64,000 nucleotides of DNA from AP-15 sp035538335 (lineage in GTDB: Bacteria > Pseudomonadota > Alphaproteobacteria > ATCC43930 > CGMCC-115725), in the NCBI GenBank assembly GCA_035538335.1, contig DATLKN010000037.1:25447-89446 (forward strand), in the 5' to 3' direction. A program made the translations under genes and the position numbers. This document shows, piece by piece, positions 49,907 through 57,672 of this stretch. Under the pieces are notes generated by a model. It made no database searches and was not told the DNA's origin. It saw only the letters and a program-made list of their open reading frames with translations. Positions within the stretch are counted from its first letter, which is position 1, and every line of letters starts with the position of its first letter.

Positions 49907-50859
49907 CCATGCTTCGGGTCGCCGACAGCTGGCGGGTCGCGCGACAGCGCCTCGTCGATGCGGCTCTGCTCGACCGCGACCTCGACGCCGGCGCGTTCGA
50001 GCTGGATACGCATCGGCGAGCGCGAGTCGAGATGGCCCCAGCCGCGGTTCAGCGCTTCCGACAATTCGGCGAGCGCCAGGTTGGCGATCCGCATCGGCAC
50101 CCCGAAATCGCGGCCGAGCTGGGTGGCGAGGCTCATGTCCTTGTGCGCGAGGCGCAGCGCGAAGGCGGCGGGCTCGTATTTGCCCGGCAGGAACTGGTCG
50201 ATGAGCCCGTCGAAGGTACGCCGCCGGCCGCTCGCGCCGTCGCGCACCGCCTCCCACAGCGCCAGCGGCTCGACGCCGGCCTTGACGCCGACCGAGAACA
50301 TCTCGGCGAGCGCGGTCTGGATGCAATAGCCGGCGCCGTTGTGCACGAGCTTCGCCACCGAGCCCGCGCCGATCGGCCCGACGTAGCGCGCCTTGTCGCC
50401 GATCGCGTCGAGGACGCTCTTGTGCCGGTTGAAGATCTGCTCGTCGCCGCCGACCCAGAGCGCGAGCTTGCCGGTGCGGGCACCGCGCGGACCGCCGCTG
50501 ACCGGCGAATCGAGCATGTAGACATTGCGCTCGGCGAAGGCGGCGTTGATCTTGCGCACCATGTTGGGCGAGTTGGTCGAGAGGTCGAAATAGGCTTTGC
50601 CGTCGCTCATGCCGGCGAGCAGCCCGTTCGGCCCCAGCGCCACCGCTTCGACCTCGGGCGGGCCGGGCAGCGAGGTGAAGACGAGTTCGCTCTGTTCGGC
50701 GACGGCGCGCGGGCTGTCGGCCCACACCGCGCCCTTTGCCAGATAGGGCTCGGCCGCGGCCCGCCGCAGATCGTGGACGACGAGCTCGTGCCCCGCCTTT
50801 TGCAGGTTGGCCGCCATCCCCGAACCCATCATCCCCAAACCGATGAACCCGATCTTCAT
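49903..50859 (-). CDS. Beta-hydroxyacid (3-hydroxyisobutyrate-type) dehydrogenase
   Basis: Protein of 318 aa. NAD(P) site KIGFIGLGMMGSGMAANLQKAG at the N-terminus, substrate site DSPVSGGPRGARTGKLALWV near residue 120 and catalytic Lys in GSVAKLVHNGAGYCIQTALAE near 170. HKDMSLATQLGRDFGVP follows. It belongs to the 3-hydroxyisobutyrate / tartronate semialdehyde reductase family, with unknown specificity here. It lies between oxygenase genes, so it may handle a ring-cleavage product. Confidence 0.88.
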   Translation of the reverse strand: MKIGFIGLGMMGSGMAANLQKAGHELVVHDLRRAAAEPYLAKGAVWADSPRAVAEQSELVFTSLPGPPEVEAVALGPNGLLAGMSDGKAYFDLSTNSPNMVRKINAAFAERNVYMLDSPVSGGPRGARTGKLALWVGGDEQIFNRHKSVLDAIGDKARYVGPIGAGSVAKLVHNGAGYCIQTALAEMFSVGVKAGVEPLALWEAVRDGASGRRRTFDGLIDQFLPGKYEPAAFALRLAHKDMSLATQLGRDFGVPMRIANLALAELSEALNRGWGHLDSRSPMRIQLERAGVEVAVEQSRIDEALSRDPPAVGDPKHG

Positions 50860-50870
50860 CTTTCTTCTCC

Positions 50871-50930
50871 CTTGCCCCTCACCCGAGCCGCCGCCATCCT
50901 AACCCTCCCCCGCAATCGGGAGAGGCAATG
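50871..50930. repeat. Intergenic repeat with CTCCCCCGCAATCGGGAG palindrome
   Basis: CCTCCCCCGCAATCGGGAG forms an imperfect palindrome with the flank TTGCCCCTCACCCGAGCC. It is of the same general class as the repeats at 17889, 34096 and 35728, and sits between two minus-strand genes. Confidence 0.55.
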
Positions 50931-50938
50931 GGAGGCGG

Positions 50939-51259
50939 TTACCGCTGCGCGAACACGTCCTTGGCGACGAGCGCTGCGGTCATCGCCGCCGGCCGGCCGG
51001 CGTAGAAGGCGAGATGCGTGATGACCTCGCTCAATTCCTGCTTGGTCAGGCCGTTGTCGAGGGCGCGCTGCAGGTGCCCGACCAGCTGCTTCTCGCGGCC
51101 GAGCGCGATCAGGGTGGCGCAGACGATCAGGCTGCGGTCGCGTTTCGACAGGCCCGGGCGCTCCCAGACCTCGCCGAACAGCACCCGCTCGGTCAGCTCG
51201 ATGAGGCCCGGGACGGTGTCGCGCACCTGGTCGCGCGCGGAAGAGGGCGGCTGTGGCAT
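50939..51259 (-). CDS. Carboxymuconolactone decarboxylase (AhpD-like) family protein
   Basis: Protein of 106 aa, the CMD domain alone: LSKRDRSLIVCATLIALGRE, HLQRALDNGLTKQELSEVI and THLAFYAGRPAAMTAALVAK. It resembles PcaC, with the single Cys of PcaC-type members rather than the CxxC of AhpD. It may act on a lactone of the aromatic pathway. The ATG is 51259. The divergent gap to 51411 should contain two promoters. Confidence 0.87.
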   Translation of the reverse strand: MPQPPSSARDQVRDTVPGLIELTERVLFGEVWERPGLSKRDRSLIVCATLIALGREKQLVGHLQRALDNGLTKQELSEVITHLAFYAGRPAAMTAALVAKDVFAQR

Positions 51260-51410
51260 GGTTCCTCCGTTGCTTCGAGAGTTCTGCGATCGCGGCCGAG
51301 CCTAGCACGCGGTTCGCCGGCGCGGCCAGATATGGGGCCGTGCGAATTCTGGACACCGGCTCGGCCCTCGGCGCATGTTGAGGGCTGCGACCAATCAGGG
51401 GAGAAGAGCG

Positions 51411-51848
51411 ATGCGAACCCGCAGCCTCAGCGCCGCCGCGGCGGCCGCGATCCTCGCCGCCGCCGGCACGCCGCCGGCCGCTGCCGCCGGCGGCCGCGCG
51501 GTGGAGCTGGCCGATGGCCTCAAATACACCGATACGACGGTCGGCAGCGGCGCCGCCGCCAGCGCCGGGCGCAAAGTCGTCGTCAACTACACCGGCTGGC
51601 TTTGGCAGCAGGGGCGCAAGGGCGACAAATTCGACAGCTCGCTCGACCGCGGCGAGCCGTTCAGCTTCGTGCTCGGCGCGCACCAGGTGATCCGCGGCTG
51701 GGACGAGGGGGTGGCCGGCATGAAGGTCGGCGGCAAGCGCACGCTGATCATCCCGCCCGATCTCGCCTACGGCAAGAGCGGCGCGGGCGGGGTCATTCCG
51801 CCCAATGCGACGCTGTTGTTCGATGTCGAGCTGTTGCGCGTCGAATGA
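51411..51848 (+). CDS. FKBP-type peptidyl-prolyl cis-trans isomerase, exported
   Basis: Protein of 145 aa with a signal peptide (SLSAAAAAAILAAAGTPPAAAA) and one FKBP domain: VVVNYTGWLWQQG, FDSSLDRGEPFSFVLGAHQV, IRGWDEGVAGMKVGGKRTLI, IPPDLAYG and GGVIPPNATLLFDVELL. It should assist folding in the periplasm. ATG 51411 follows GGGGAG; the earlier ATG at 51375 would add twelve residues before the signal and is less likely. The stop overlaps an ATG of the next reading frame. Confidence 0.9.
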   Translation: MRTRSLSAAAAAAILAAAGTPPAAAAGGRAVELADGLKYTDTTVGSGAAASAGRKVVVNYTGWLWQQGRKGDKFDSSLDRGEPFSFVLGAHQVIRGWDEGVAGMKVGGKRTLIIPPDLAYGKSGAGGVIPPNATLLFDVELLRVE

Positions 51849-51880
51849 TTGCCGTCCCGGCACTGTGGAGGCGACCGCCG

Positions 51881-53554
51881 ATGAAGACACCGCATCCTCT
51901 GTGGCTCCGCGCCTTCCGCGCGCTGCTGCTCGGCCTCTTCGCTGTCGCGATGGCGCCGCCGCCGGCCGGCGCCGCGATGGGCGACTATCGCATTTTGTGC
52001 GACGACAATTCGCCGACCTGCACCGAGCCCTCCGACGCCTATAGTTACGACGGCCGCTACATCGGTCACGACGAGCCGGCGGTGATCTTCTATTCGGCGA
52101 CGCCGGGCTCGGGCAATTCGAGCGCGTACATATTGCGCCTGCCGCAGGACCCGCCGACTGCGCCAACGCAGGACGGCACCGGCGGCACCGACAATTTCCA
52201 GCTGCACCCGGCCTTCTGGTTCGGCATGGCGATTTGCGACTCGCAGTCGGCGCCGAACCCCGGCAAGAACTGCACGCCCGACAGCGACGCCAATATCTTC
52301 GACAGCGGCAATCCGAGCTCGCCGCGATATATCGGCAAGCACCCCGGCACGGCATTCATGGAGATGCAGTTCTACCCGCCCGGCTGGGCGCCGTGGCCGG
52401 CAGGCGTCAGCTGCGACGCGACGCGCTGGTGCGCCGCGCTCAATATCGACAGTCTGTCGCAGAACATGAATACCGGCCAGTCGTTGAACCTGGCCTGCCA
52501 GCGGAAGGTCGGCATCGAATACGTCAATTTCGCCTTCATCACGATGAGCGGCGTGCCGCAGGCGCCGGCCAATCCGGTGGAGGCGACGAGCGGCACCTTT
52601 ACGCCCGATCCGGCGAAGGACCTGTTCATGAATTCGGGCGATGTGCTGTCGGTTCGGATCGGCGACACCTCGCAGGGACTGCAGGTCGTGATCGACGATC
52701 AGACGAGCGGCGAGAGCGGCTCGATGACGGCGAGCGCCGCCAACGGCTTCGGCCAGGTGAAATTCGCGCCGGCCGGTAAGGGCTGCACCAACATTCCGTA
52801 CGATTTTCACCCGATGTACGCGACCTCTTCCGAGCACACCCGGGTGCCGTGGGCGGCGCATTCCTACAATATCGCGTTTTCCGACGAGATCGGCCATTTC
52901 GAGTACTGCAATGCCGTCGACGCCGGCGGCAATTGCGTCAGCGCCGGGGCGAGCGACCCCGGCGGACTCGACAAGGACGACAAGGCCTGTTTCGACGCCT
53001 CTGCCTCGCTCGCCGTGGCGATCGCCGGCTGCGTCGATTCCGACATCGATTTCGACGGCCCGCCCTATCGTCGCGATTGGCCCGGGGCGCGGCGCAGCGC
53101 AAAGGCGAACCGAGAGCGCAATCCGAGCCCGATCCAATTCACCAGCCCGCTTTTCGTGCCGACCGATCGCCCGGCAAAGACGCGCAACTACGACGCCGTC
53201 GCCTTCGAGACCGATCTGCCGCGTATCGAGGGCGGGTCCAAGCCGCGCTGCGATCGCGCGACCGGCGAGAATTGCGTCAACCCGCCCGCCGGCGCCCGGT
53301 TCTACCCGTTTTACACGACGACCGCCGCCGCCGGCTTTGGCTGCATGTGGCAGCTCGGCGGGGCCAACCTTCCGAACGTCAAGGACGATTTCGGCGGCAG
53401 CTCGGCAACGGAGTACGGCAAGCTGTTGCAGCTGGCCTATCCGAGCAGCGGCGACATCGTGGTCCGCGCCTTCAACGACTTTCGCCGCGTGCTGGGTTCG
53501 AACCCTTGCCCGCAATCCGGAACGGGCGCGTCAGCCCAGGCGTTCAACGAATAG
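51881..53554 (+). CDS. Large secreted protein of unknown function
   Basis: Protein of 557 aa. Signal peptide LWLRAFRALLLGLFAVAM to AGA, then a long extracytoplasmic chain with many spaced cysteines (LCDDNSPTCTEP, SCDATRWCAAL, CNAVDAGGNCVSAG, RCDRATGENCV) that probably form disulphides. CVDSDIDFDGPPYRRDWPG has a Ca-binding-like D-x-D-x-D-G pattern and recurs, as I recall, in unassigned secreted proteins. HPAFWFGMAICDSQSAPNPG is also distinctive. No catalytic signature recognised. An ATG at 51845 (ATGA with the FKBP stop) is an alternative start. The FKBP encoded upstream could be its folding helper. Confidence 0.7.
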   Translation: MKTPHPLWLRAFRALLLGLFAVAMAPPPAGAAMGDYRILCDDNSPTCTEPSDAYSYDGRYIGHDEPAVIFYSATPGSGNSSAYILRLPQDPPTAPTQDGTGGTDNFQLHPAFWFGMAICDSQSAPNPGKNCTPDSDANIFDSGNPSSPRYIGKHPGTAFMEMQFYPPGWAPWPAGVSCDATRWCAALNIDSLSQNMNTGQSLNLACQRKVGIEYVNFAFITMSGVPQAPANPVEATSGTFTPDPAKDLFMNSGDVLSVRIGDTSQGLQVVIDDQTSGESGSMTASAANGFGQVKFAPAGKGCTNIPYDFHPMYATSSEHTRVPWAAHSYNIAFSDEIGHFEYCNAVDAGGNCVSAGASDPGGLDKDDKACFDASASLAVAIAGCVDSDIDFDGPPYRRDWPGARRSAKANRERNPSPIQFTSPLFVPTDRPAKTRNYDAVAFETDLPRIEGGSKPRCDRATGENCVNPPAGARFYPFYTTTAAAGFGCMWQLGGANLPNVKDDFGGSSATEYGKLLQLAYPSSGDIVVRAFNDFRRVLGSNPCPQSGTGASAQAFNE

Positions 53555-53591
53555 CCGCTCGTATTGGCAGAGCAACGCAAGGAGATTGGCG

Positions 53592-53831
53592 ATGTCCGCA
53601 GCGACTGAAACTCGGCGATTGGGGAAATGGACGACCCTGGCGGCCACCTCGCTGGCGCTCGGCGCCTTGGCGATGCCGCTTCAGCCGGCCTCGGCGCAGG
53701 TCTATTTGGGCTGGGATTTCGGCAACGGCTTCGGGATCGGCCTCGGCGCCCCGCCTTCGGCTTACGAACGGTGCCCGAACTACGGGCTCGGCCCCGAATA
53801 CTGCCGTCCTCCGATTCGTCCTCCGTACTAA
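53592..53831 (+). CDS. Small secreted protein, 79 aa
   Basis: A signal peptide (TTLAATSLALGALAMPLQPASAQ) is followed by a short mature part rich in Gly, Tyr and Pro with two cysteines (YERCPNYGLG, EYCRPPIRPPY). No family recognised. It lies 37 bases after the large secreted protein gene, behind GGAGATTGGCG, and before a strong terminator, so it is the last gene of the fkbp transcript. Confidence 0.7.
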   Translation: MSAATETRRLGKWTTLAATSLALGALAMPLQPASAQVYLGWDFGNGFGIGLGAPPSAYERCPNYGLGPEYCRPPIRPPY

Positions 53832-53852
53832 GACCGCGAGGAGAACGGCGAG

Positions 53853-53890
53853 ATCCCCGCTCGGCGCGTGCCGGGCGGGGATTTCAATTT
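53853..53890 (+). terminator. Rho-independent terminator after the secreted-protein genes
   Basis: ATCCCCGC pairs with GCGGGGAT, then a T-G pair, then CGGC with GCCG around the loop GCGT: a 13-bp stem. It is followed by TTCAATTTT. It is 21 bases after the stop of the small secreted protein. Confidence 0.85.
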
Positions 53891-53940
53891 TAGAGCATTT
53901 TCCGTTCGGCTGTATCCGCAAAGAAAAGTCCGTCTCCCGC

Positions 53941-53980
53941 GGGCTTGACCCGCGGGTCCATGGATGGCCGGGTCAAGCCC
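53941..53980. repeat. Palindromic repeat GGGCTTGACCCG / CGGGTCAAGCCC
   Basis: Perfect 12-bp inverted repeat with a 16-base spacer (containing CCATGGATGG). It lies in the convergent gap between the secreted-protein genes and the YccU-MetY gene. It is a dispersed-type element whose arms differ from the other repeat families in the window. Confidence 0.7.
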
Positions 53981-54022
53981 GGCCAAGACGAACAAAGTGG
54001 TTCAAGCTGCCCGGTAAGCGCC

Positions 54023-55834
54023 CTAGGCGGCGAGCGCTTCGTCGAGGTCGCGGATCAAATCCTCGGCCGCTTCGAGCCCGATCGACAGCCGCACGACATC
54101 GGGCCCGGCGCCGGCCGCCTCGCGCTGTTCGTCGGAAAGCTGCCGATGCGTCGTCGAGGCGGGGTGCAGGATCAGGCTGCGCGTATCGCCGATATTGGCG
54201 AGGTGCGAGAAGAGCCGGACATTCTCGACGAGTCGGATGCCGGCCTCCCAGCCGCCCTTGACGCCGAAGGTGAAGACGGCGCCCGCCCCCTTCGGCAGGT
54301 ATTTCTGCGCCAGCTCGTAATAGGGGCTCTGTTTCAGCCCGGCATAGGACACCCACGCGACGCGCGGATGGTCGGCCAAGAATTTTGCGACCTTCTGCGC
54401 ATTTTCGACGTGCCGCTCCATGCGCAGCGGTAAGGTTTCGATGCCGGTCAGCGTCAGGAATGCGTTCATCGGCGAGAGCGTCGGGCCGAAGTCGCGCAGC
54501 GCCACGGCGCGCGCCTTGGTAGTGAAGGCGAAATCGCCGAAATTCTCGTAGAATTTGAGCCCGTGATAGGCGGGTTCGGGCTCCGTCAGCGAGCGGAATC
54601 GGCCGCCTTGCGCCCAGTCGAACCGCCCCGATTCGACGAGCACGCCGCCCAATGCGTGGCCGTGGCCGGACAGAAATTTCGTTGTCGAATGGCAGATGAG
54701 GTCGGCCCCCCAGTCGAACGGCCGGCACAGATAGGGGGTGGCGAGCGTGTTGTCGACGATCAGCGGAATGCCGGCTTCGTGGGCGATCGCCGCCACCTTT
54801 TCGAGATCGACGACGATGCCGCCGGGATTGGCGAGATTCTCGAGAAAGATCGCCTTGGTGCGCGGGGTCAGCGCGTTGCGGAAATTCTCCGGCTCGCCCG
54901 GATCGACGAAACGGCAGGTCCAGCCGAGCTTTTTGAACGACAGCCCGAATTGCGTCAGCGACCCGCCATAGAGGCTCTTCGAGGCGATGAACTCGTCGCC
55001 CGGTTCGAGCAAGGTGACGAAGATCAGGAACTGCGCGGCATGCCCCGAGGCGGCGGCGAGCGCGGCGCGCCCGCCTTCGAGGCTCGCGACCCGCTCTTCG
55101 AGGACGGCGACGGTCGGGTTCGTCAGGCGCGAATAGATGTAGCCGAAATTGTGCAGGTTGAAGAGCGAGGCGGCGTGATCGACGTCCTCGAAGACATACG
55201 AGGTCGTCTGATAGATCGGCGTCGAGCGCGCCCCCGTCGTCGGATCGGGCGCGGCGCCGGCGTGGATCGCCCGCGTCTCGAAGCCATAGGTGCGGTTGCC
55301 GCCGGCAGGCGGGGCCGCGTCGCGCCGCGGCCGGCGCGCTTGCGCGTTCGGCGGCTCCGGGGCGCGGTTGCGGATGAGGCCGCTGTTGACGCCGCTCCAC
55401 GACAATTCGCCCCCCAACCGGCCGAATTCGATCTTCGGGCAGCGGTTCATGACAACTTCGATGCCGGCCGCCTCGGCCAGCCGCGCCGCCTCGTCGTGGC
55501 GGATGCCGAGCTGCATCCACAGCACCTTGGCGCCGATTGCGATCGCCTGTTCGGCGATCCCCGGCGCCTCGGCGGCCGGGCGGAAGACATCGACCATGTC
55601 GACCGGCTCCGGGATCTCGGCAAGCGCGGCATAGACGCGCTCGCCCAAGAGGGTCTGCCCGGCGATGCCGGGATTGACCGGAATCACCCGGTAGCCCTTC
55701 CCCTGCAGATACTTCATGACGAAGTAGCTCGGCCGGTTCCAGTTCGAGGAAGCGCCGACCATCGCGATCGTCTTGACGCGTGCGAGGATCGCGGCGATCT
55801 GCGCGTCGGGATAGGGGATCGGTTCGAGTTCCAT
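54023..55834 (-). CDS. Fused CoA-binding (YccU-like) domain and O-acetylhomoserine sulfhydrylase (MetY)
   Basis: Protein of 603 aa. Residues 1-140 form a CoA-binding Rossmann domain of the YccU type (TIAMVGASSNWNRPSYFVMK, GYRVIPVNPGIAGQTLLGE, KVLWMQLGIRHDEAA). A Pro/Arg/Ala-rich linker follows (about 150-180). From GFETRAIHAGAAPDPTTGAR to the end lies a complete PLP enzyme of the Cys/Met metabolism family: YSRLTNPTVAVLEERVASLE, PLIVDNTLATPYLCRP and the PLP-binding Lys in CHSTTKFLSGHG. MetY makes homocysteine or methionine precursors from sulfide or thiols. In relatives the two are neighbouring genes. ATG 55834 begins the conserved part. Confidence 0.9.
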   Translation of the reverse strand: MELEPIPYPDAQIAAILARVKTIAMVGASSNWNRPSYFVMKYLQGKGYRVIPVNPGIAGQTLLGERVYAALAEIPEPVDMVDVFRPAAEAPGIAEQAIAIGAKVLWMQLGIRHDEAARLAEAAGIEVVMNRCPKIEFGRLGGELSWSGVNSGLIRNRAPEPPNAQARRPRRDAAPPAGGNRTYGFETRAIHAGAAPDPTTGARSTPIYQTTSYVFEDVDHAASLFNLHNFGYIYSRLTNPTVAVLEERVASLEGGRAALAAASGHAAQFLIFVTLLEPGDEFIASKSLYGGSLTQFGLSFKKLGWTCRFVDPGEPENFRNALTPRTKAIFLENLANPGGIVVDLEKVAAIAHEAGIPLIVDNTLATPYLCRPFDWGADLICHSTTKFLSGHGHALGGVLVESGRFDWAQGGRFRSLTEPEPAYHGLKFYENFGDFAFTTKARAVALRDFGPTLSPMNAFLTLTGIETLPLRMERHVENAQKVAKFLADHPRVAWVSYAGLKQSPYYELAQKYLPKGAGAVFTFGVKGGWEAGIRLVENVRLFSHLANIGDTRSLILHPASTTHRQLSDEQREAAGAGPDVVRLSIGLEAAEDLIRDLDEALAA

Positions 55835-55856
55835 CGTGGTCCTCACGCAAGCGCGG

Positions 55857-55920
55857 TCATTGCGAGCGGAGCGAAGCAATCCCGACAAGATTGCTTCGCC
55901 GCTGCGCGCCTCGCAATGAC
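55857..55920. repeat. Palindromic repeat GTCATTGCGAGCGGAGCGAAGCAATC type
   Basis: GTCATTGCGAGCGGAGCGAAGC and AATC are mirrored by GATTGCTTCGCCGCTGCG and CGCCTCGCAATGAC around a short spacer. The same element, nearly identical, is at 60115-60195. It is a dispersed REP-like element common in alphaproteobacteria, here between two minus-strand genes. Confidence 0.8.
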
Positions 55921-55934
55921 ATCGGGGCAGGGCG

Positions 55935-56753
55935 TCACCCCGGCAAATTCCACCCGAGCCAGTCGCAAACGCCCTTGCCCATGACGAGTTCGAGATCGCG
56001 TCCCGAGAGCCACGACAGCTCCTCTGTGAACATCGTCACGCACTCCTTCCACGAGCACGGCATGCGGGTGATGTCGGTGCCCCAGAAAAAGCGCTGCGGC
56101 CCGAAGGCGTCGTAGAGCCGGTGGATGTATTTGTGGATGTTGCGGTAGGGATAGGGTCCGCTCGATTCGCCGGCCGCGCCGGTCGCCTTCAGCGCGATGT
56201 TCGGATGTTTCGCGAGCGCCGCCACCTCCTCGGCGTTCGAGAAGGCTTCGTCGTCCTTGCCGCCGCGGCGCCGGCCGAAATGGTCGACGATCAGCTTCAA
56301 GCCCGGATGCCGCTCGGCGACCCGTGCGACGACCGGGAGGAAGTCGCTCGCCATCAGCGCGACCGGGATCCCCGCCCCTTCGCAAGCCGGCCACAGCCAG
56401 TCGATCGTGCCGTCGGTCGGCCATGTCCGCTGATGCGGCGCGAGCAGCGCAAAGCGCAGCCCGAGCATTCCGGGCCGCTTTTTCCAGCCCTCGATCAGAC
56501 CCCGGCTTTCCGGCTTGTCGAGCGGGAAATTGCCGAGTATCGCGAAGCGGTTCGGGTATGTCTTCGCCGCCGCCTCGGCGATCGCGCCGGAATTGGCGTC
56601 CCAGCCCGGCGGATGGATCAGCGCGGCGTCGACGCCGCCCGCATCCATCTCGGCGAGACACTCCTCGGCCGTGAAATGCGACACCTGGCGGTGCGCGGCG
56701 TTGCCCGGGATCCCGTTCTCCCACAGATGGATCTGCGCATCGACGATCTTCAT
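55935..56753 (-). CDS. Amidohydrolase family protein (TIM-barrel, PDC-lactonase-like)
   Basis: Protein of 272 aa. The metal site begins VDAQIHLWENG (HxH-like position), with LKLIVDHFGRRRGGKDDEAF in the middle and FFWGTDITRMPCSWKECV near the end (final Asp). This matches the amidohydrolase-2 group that includes 2-pyrone-4,6-dicarboxylate lactonase and 4-sulfomuconolactonase. It could hydrolyse or decarboxylate a ring-cleavage product. No ribosome site stronger than GGAGAAATCT is seen. Confidence 0.85.
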   Translation of the reverse strand: MKIVDAQIHLWENGIPGNAAHRQVSHFTAEECLAEMDAGGVDAALIHPPGWDANSGAIAEAAAKTYPNRFAILGNFPLDKPESRGLIEGWKKRPGMLGLRFALLAPHQRTWPTDGTIDWLWPACEGAGIPVALMASDFLPVVARVAERHPGLKLIVDHFGRRRGGKDDEAFSNAEEVAALAKHPNIALKATGAAGESSGPYPYRNIHKYIHRLYDAFGPQRFFWGTDITRMPCSWKECVTMFTEELSWLSGRDLELVMGKGVCDWLGWNLPG

Positions 56754-56782
56754 AGATTTCTCCGGCGTCAGCTATTGGATTT

Positions 56783-56910
56783 GGTCGTCCCGGCGAAGGC
56801 CGGGACCCAGGCTTCCGTTGGCTCGATTCCCAAGCATTTCCAAAGATGCGGGATTGCCCGCTCCGATCGCGCGGCGGATCGGTAGACCCCGGCCTCCGCC
56901 GGGGTGACGA
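56783..56910. repeat. GTCGTCCCGGCGAAGGCCGGGACC-type palindromes
   Basis: A GGTCGTCCCGGCGAAGG/CCGGGACCC hairpin at 56783-56808 and a related ACCCCGGCCTCCGCCGGGGT hairpin at 56886-56905 flank a 75-base spacer. The first is the same element as the centres at 62071 and 63585. The whole 209-base gap between the amidohydrolase and CMD-family genes holds no other feature. Confidence 0.75.
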
Positions 56911-56962
56911 GACGCTCGATGGTGACCGCCATATCCGTGTCTTGCTCTTCAAAGAGGCGCCG

Positions 56963-57523
56963 TCAGCGCGCCATGCCGGGTGCGCCGGCCGGCACGTCGT
57001 AGAAGGCGAGCGTCATCGAGACGCTCGTGTAATAGCCCATCAGGCATATGACGTCGGTGATCCCGACATGGCTCAACAGTTCGACGGCGCGCTCGTAGAG
57101 GCCTTTCCCCACCCACCGCGAATTGGCGAGCGCCGTCGCCATCTCGTAGACGACCTGCTCGCGCGGGTCGGCGAACGAGGCCGGCAGGCCCGACAACAGC
57201 GCCTCGACCTTGTCGGCCGGCAGCCCCACCTCTTTGCCGCGGCGCTCATGCGCATTCGTCGGATAGGCCGAATGCCATTTGCTGTTGATGATGCACACCG
57301 CGATCTCGCGCTCGCGCTCGGAGAGCGAATAGTGGCCGGGGTGGAAATGCGCGCCGATCGCCGCCGAGGCCTTGGCGAGCTTCGGATTGTGCACCCAGAT
57401 CTTGTTCGGGCCGGGCAGCCGCCCGCGCGCCTCCATAAGCGTGTGATAGCCTTCCTGTTGCTCCGGCGTCATCTCGTCGTACGGGATCTCGGCATAGCGG
57501 CCGAAGGTCGGCTCGTGCGGCAT
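56963..57523 (-). CDS. Carboxymuconolactone decarboxylase family protein
   Basis: Protein of 186 aa. MTPEQQEGYHTLMEARGRLP at the N-terminus is typical of longer CMD proteins. The core is LSEREREIAVCIINSKWHSA then YPTNAHERRGKEVGLP (E..C..H pattern), and LLSHVGITDVICLMGYYTSV follows. Probable role: a decarboxylase or redox helper in the aromatic pathway. It is divergent from the HpaB-type gene at 57673. Confidence 0.87.
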   Translation of the reverse strand: MPHEPTFGRYAEIPYDEMTPEQQEGYHTLMEARGRLPGPNKIWVHNPKLAKASAAIGAHFHPGHYSLSEREREIAVCIINSKWHSAYPTNAHERRGKEVGLPADKVEALLSGLPASFADPREQVVYEMATALANSRWVGKGLYERAVELLSHVGITDVICLMGYYTSVSMTLAFYDVPAGAPGMAR

Positions 57524-57672
57524 CGGGCGTTCCCTTTTCTGTTCTCGACTGTCGGAGGCGAAAGCCTGCCGCCTCGCAGCGCCCCGCGCCAGCGAAAAAC
57601 GCGGGCGCCCCGCTTGCTGGTTTTCGCGCCCGGCTTGGCGTAGGCTTGAGCGCCAGCGGCGAGGAGGGTGCG

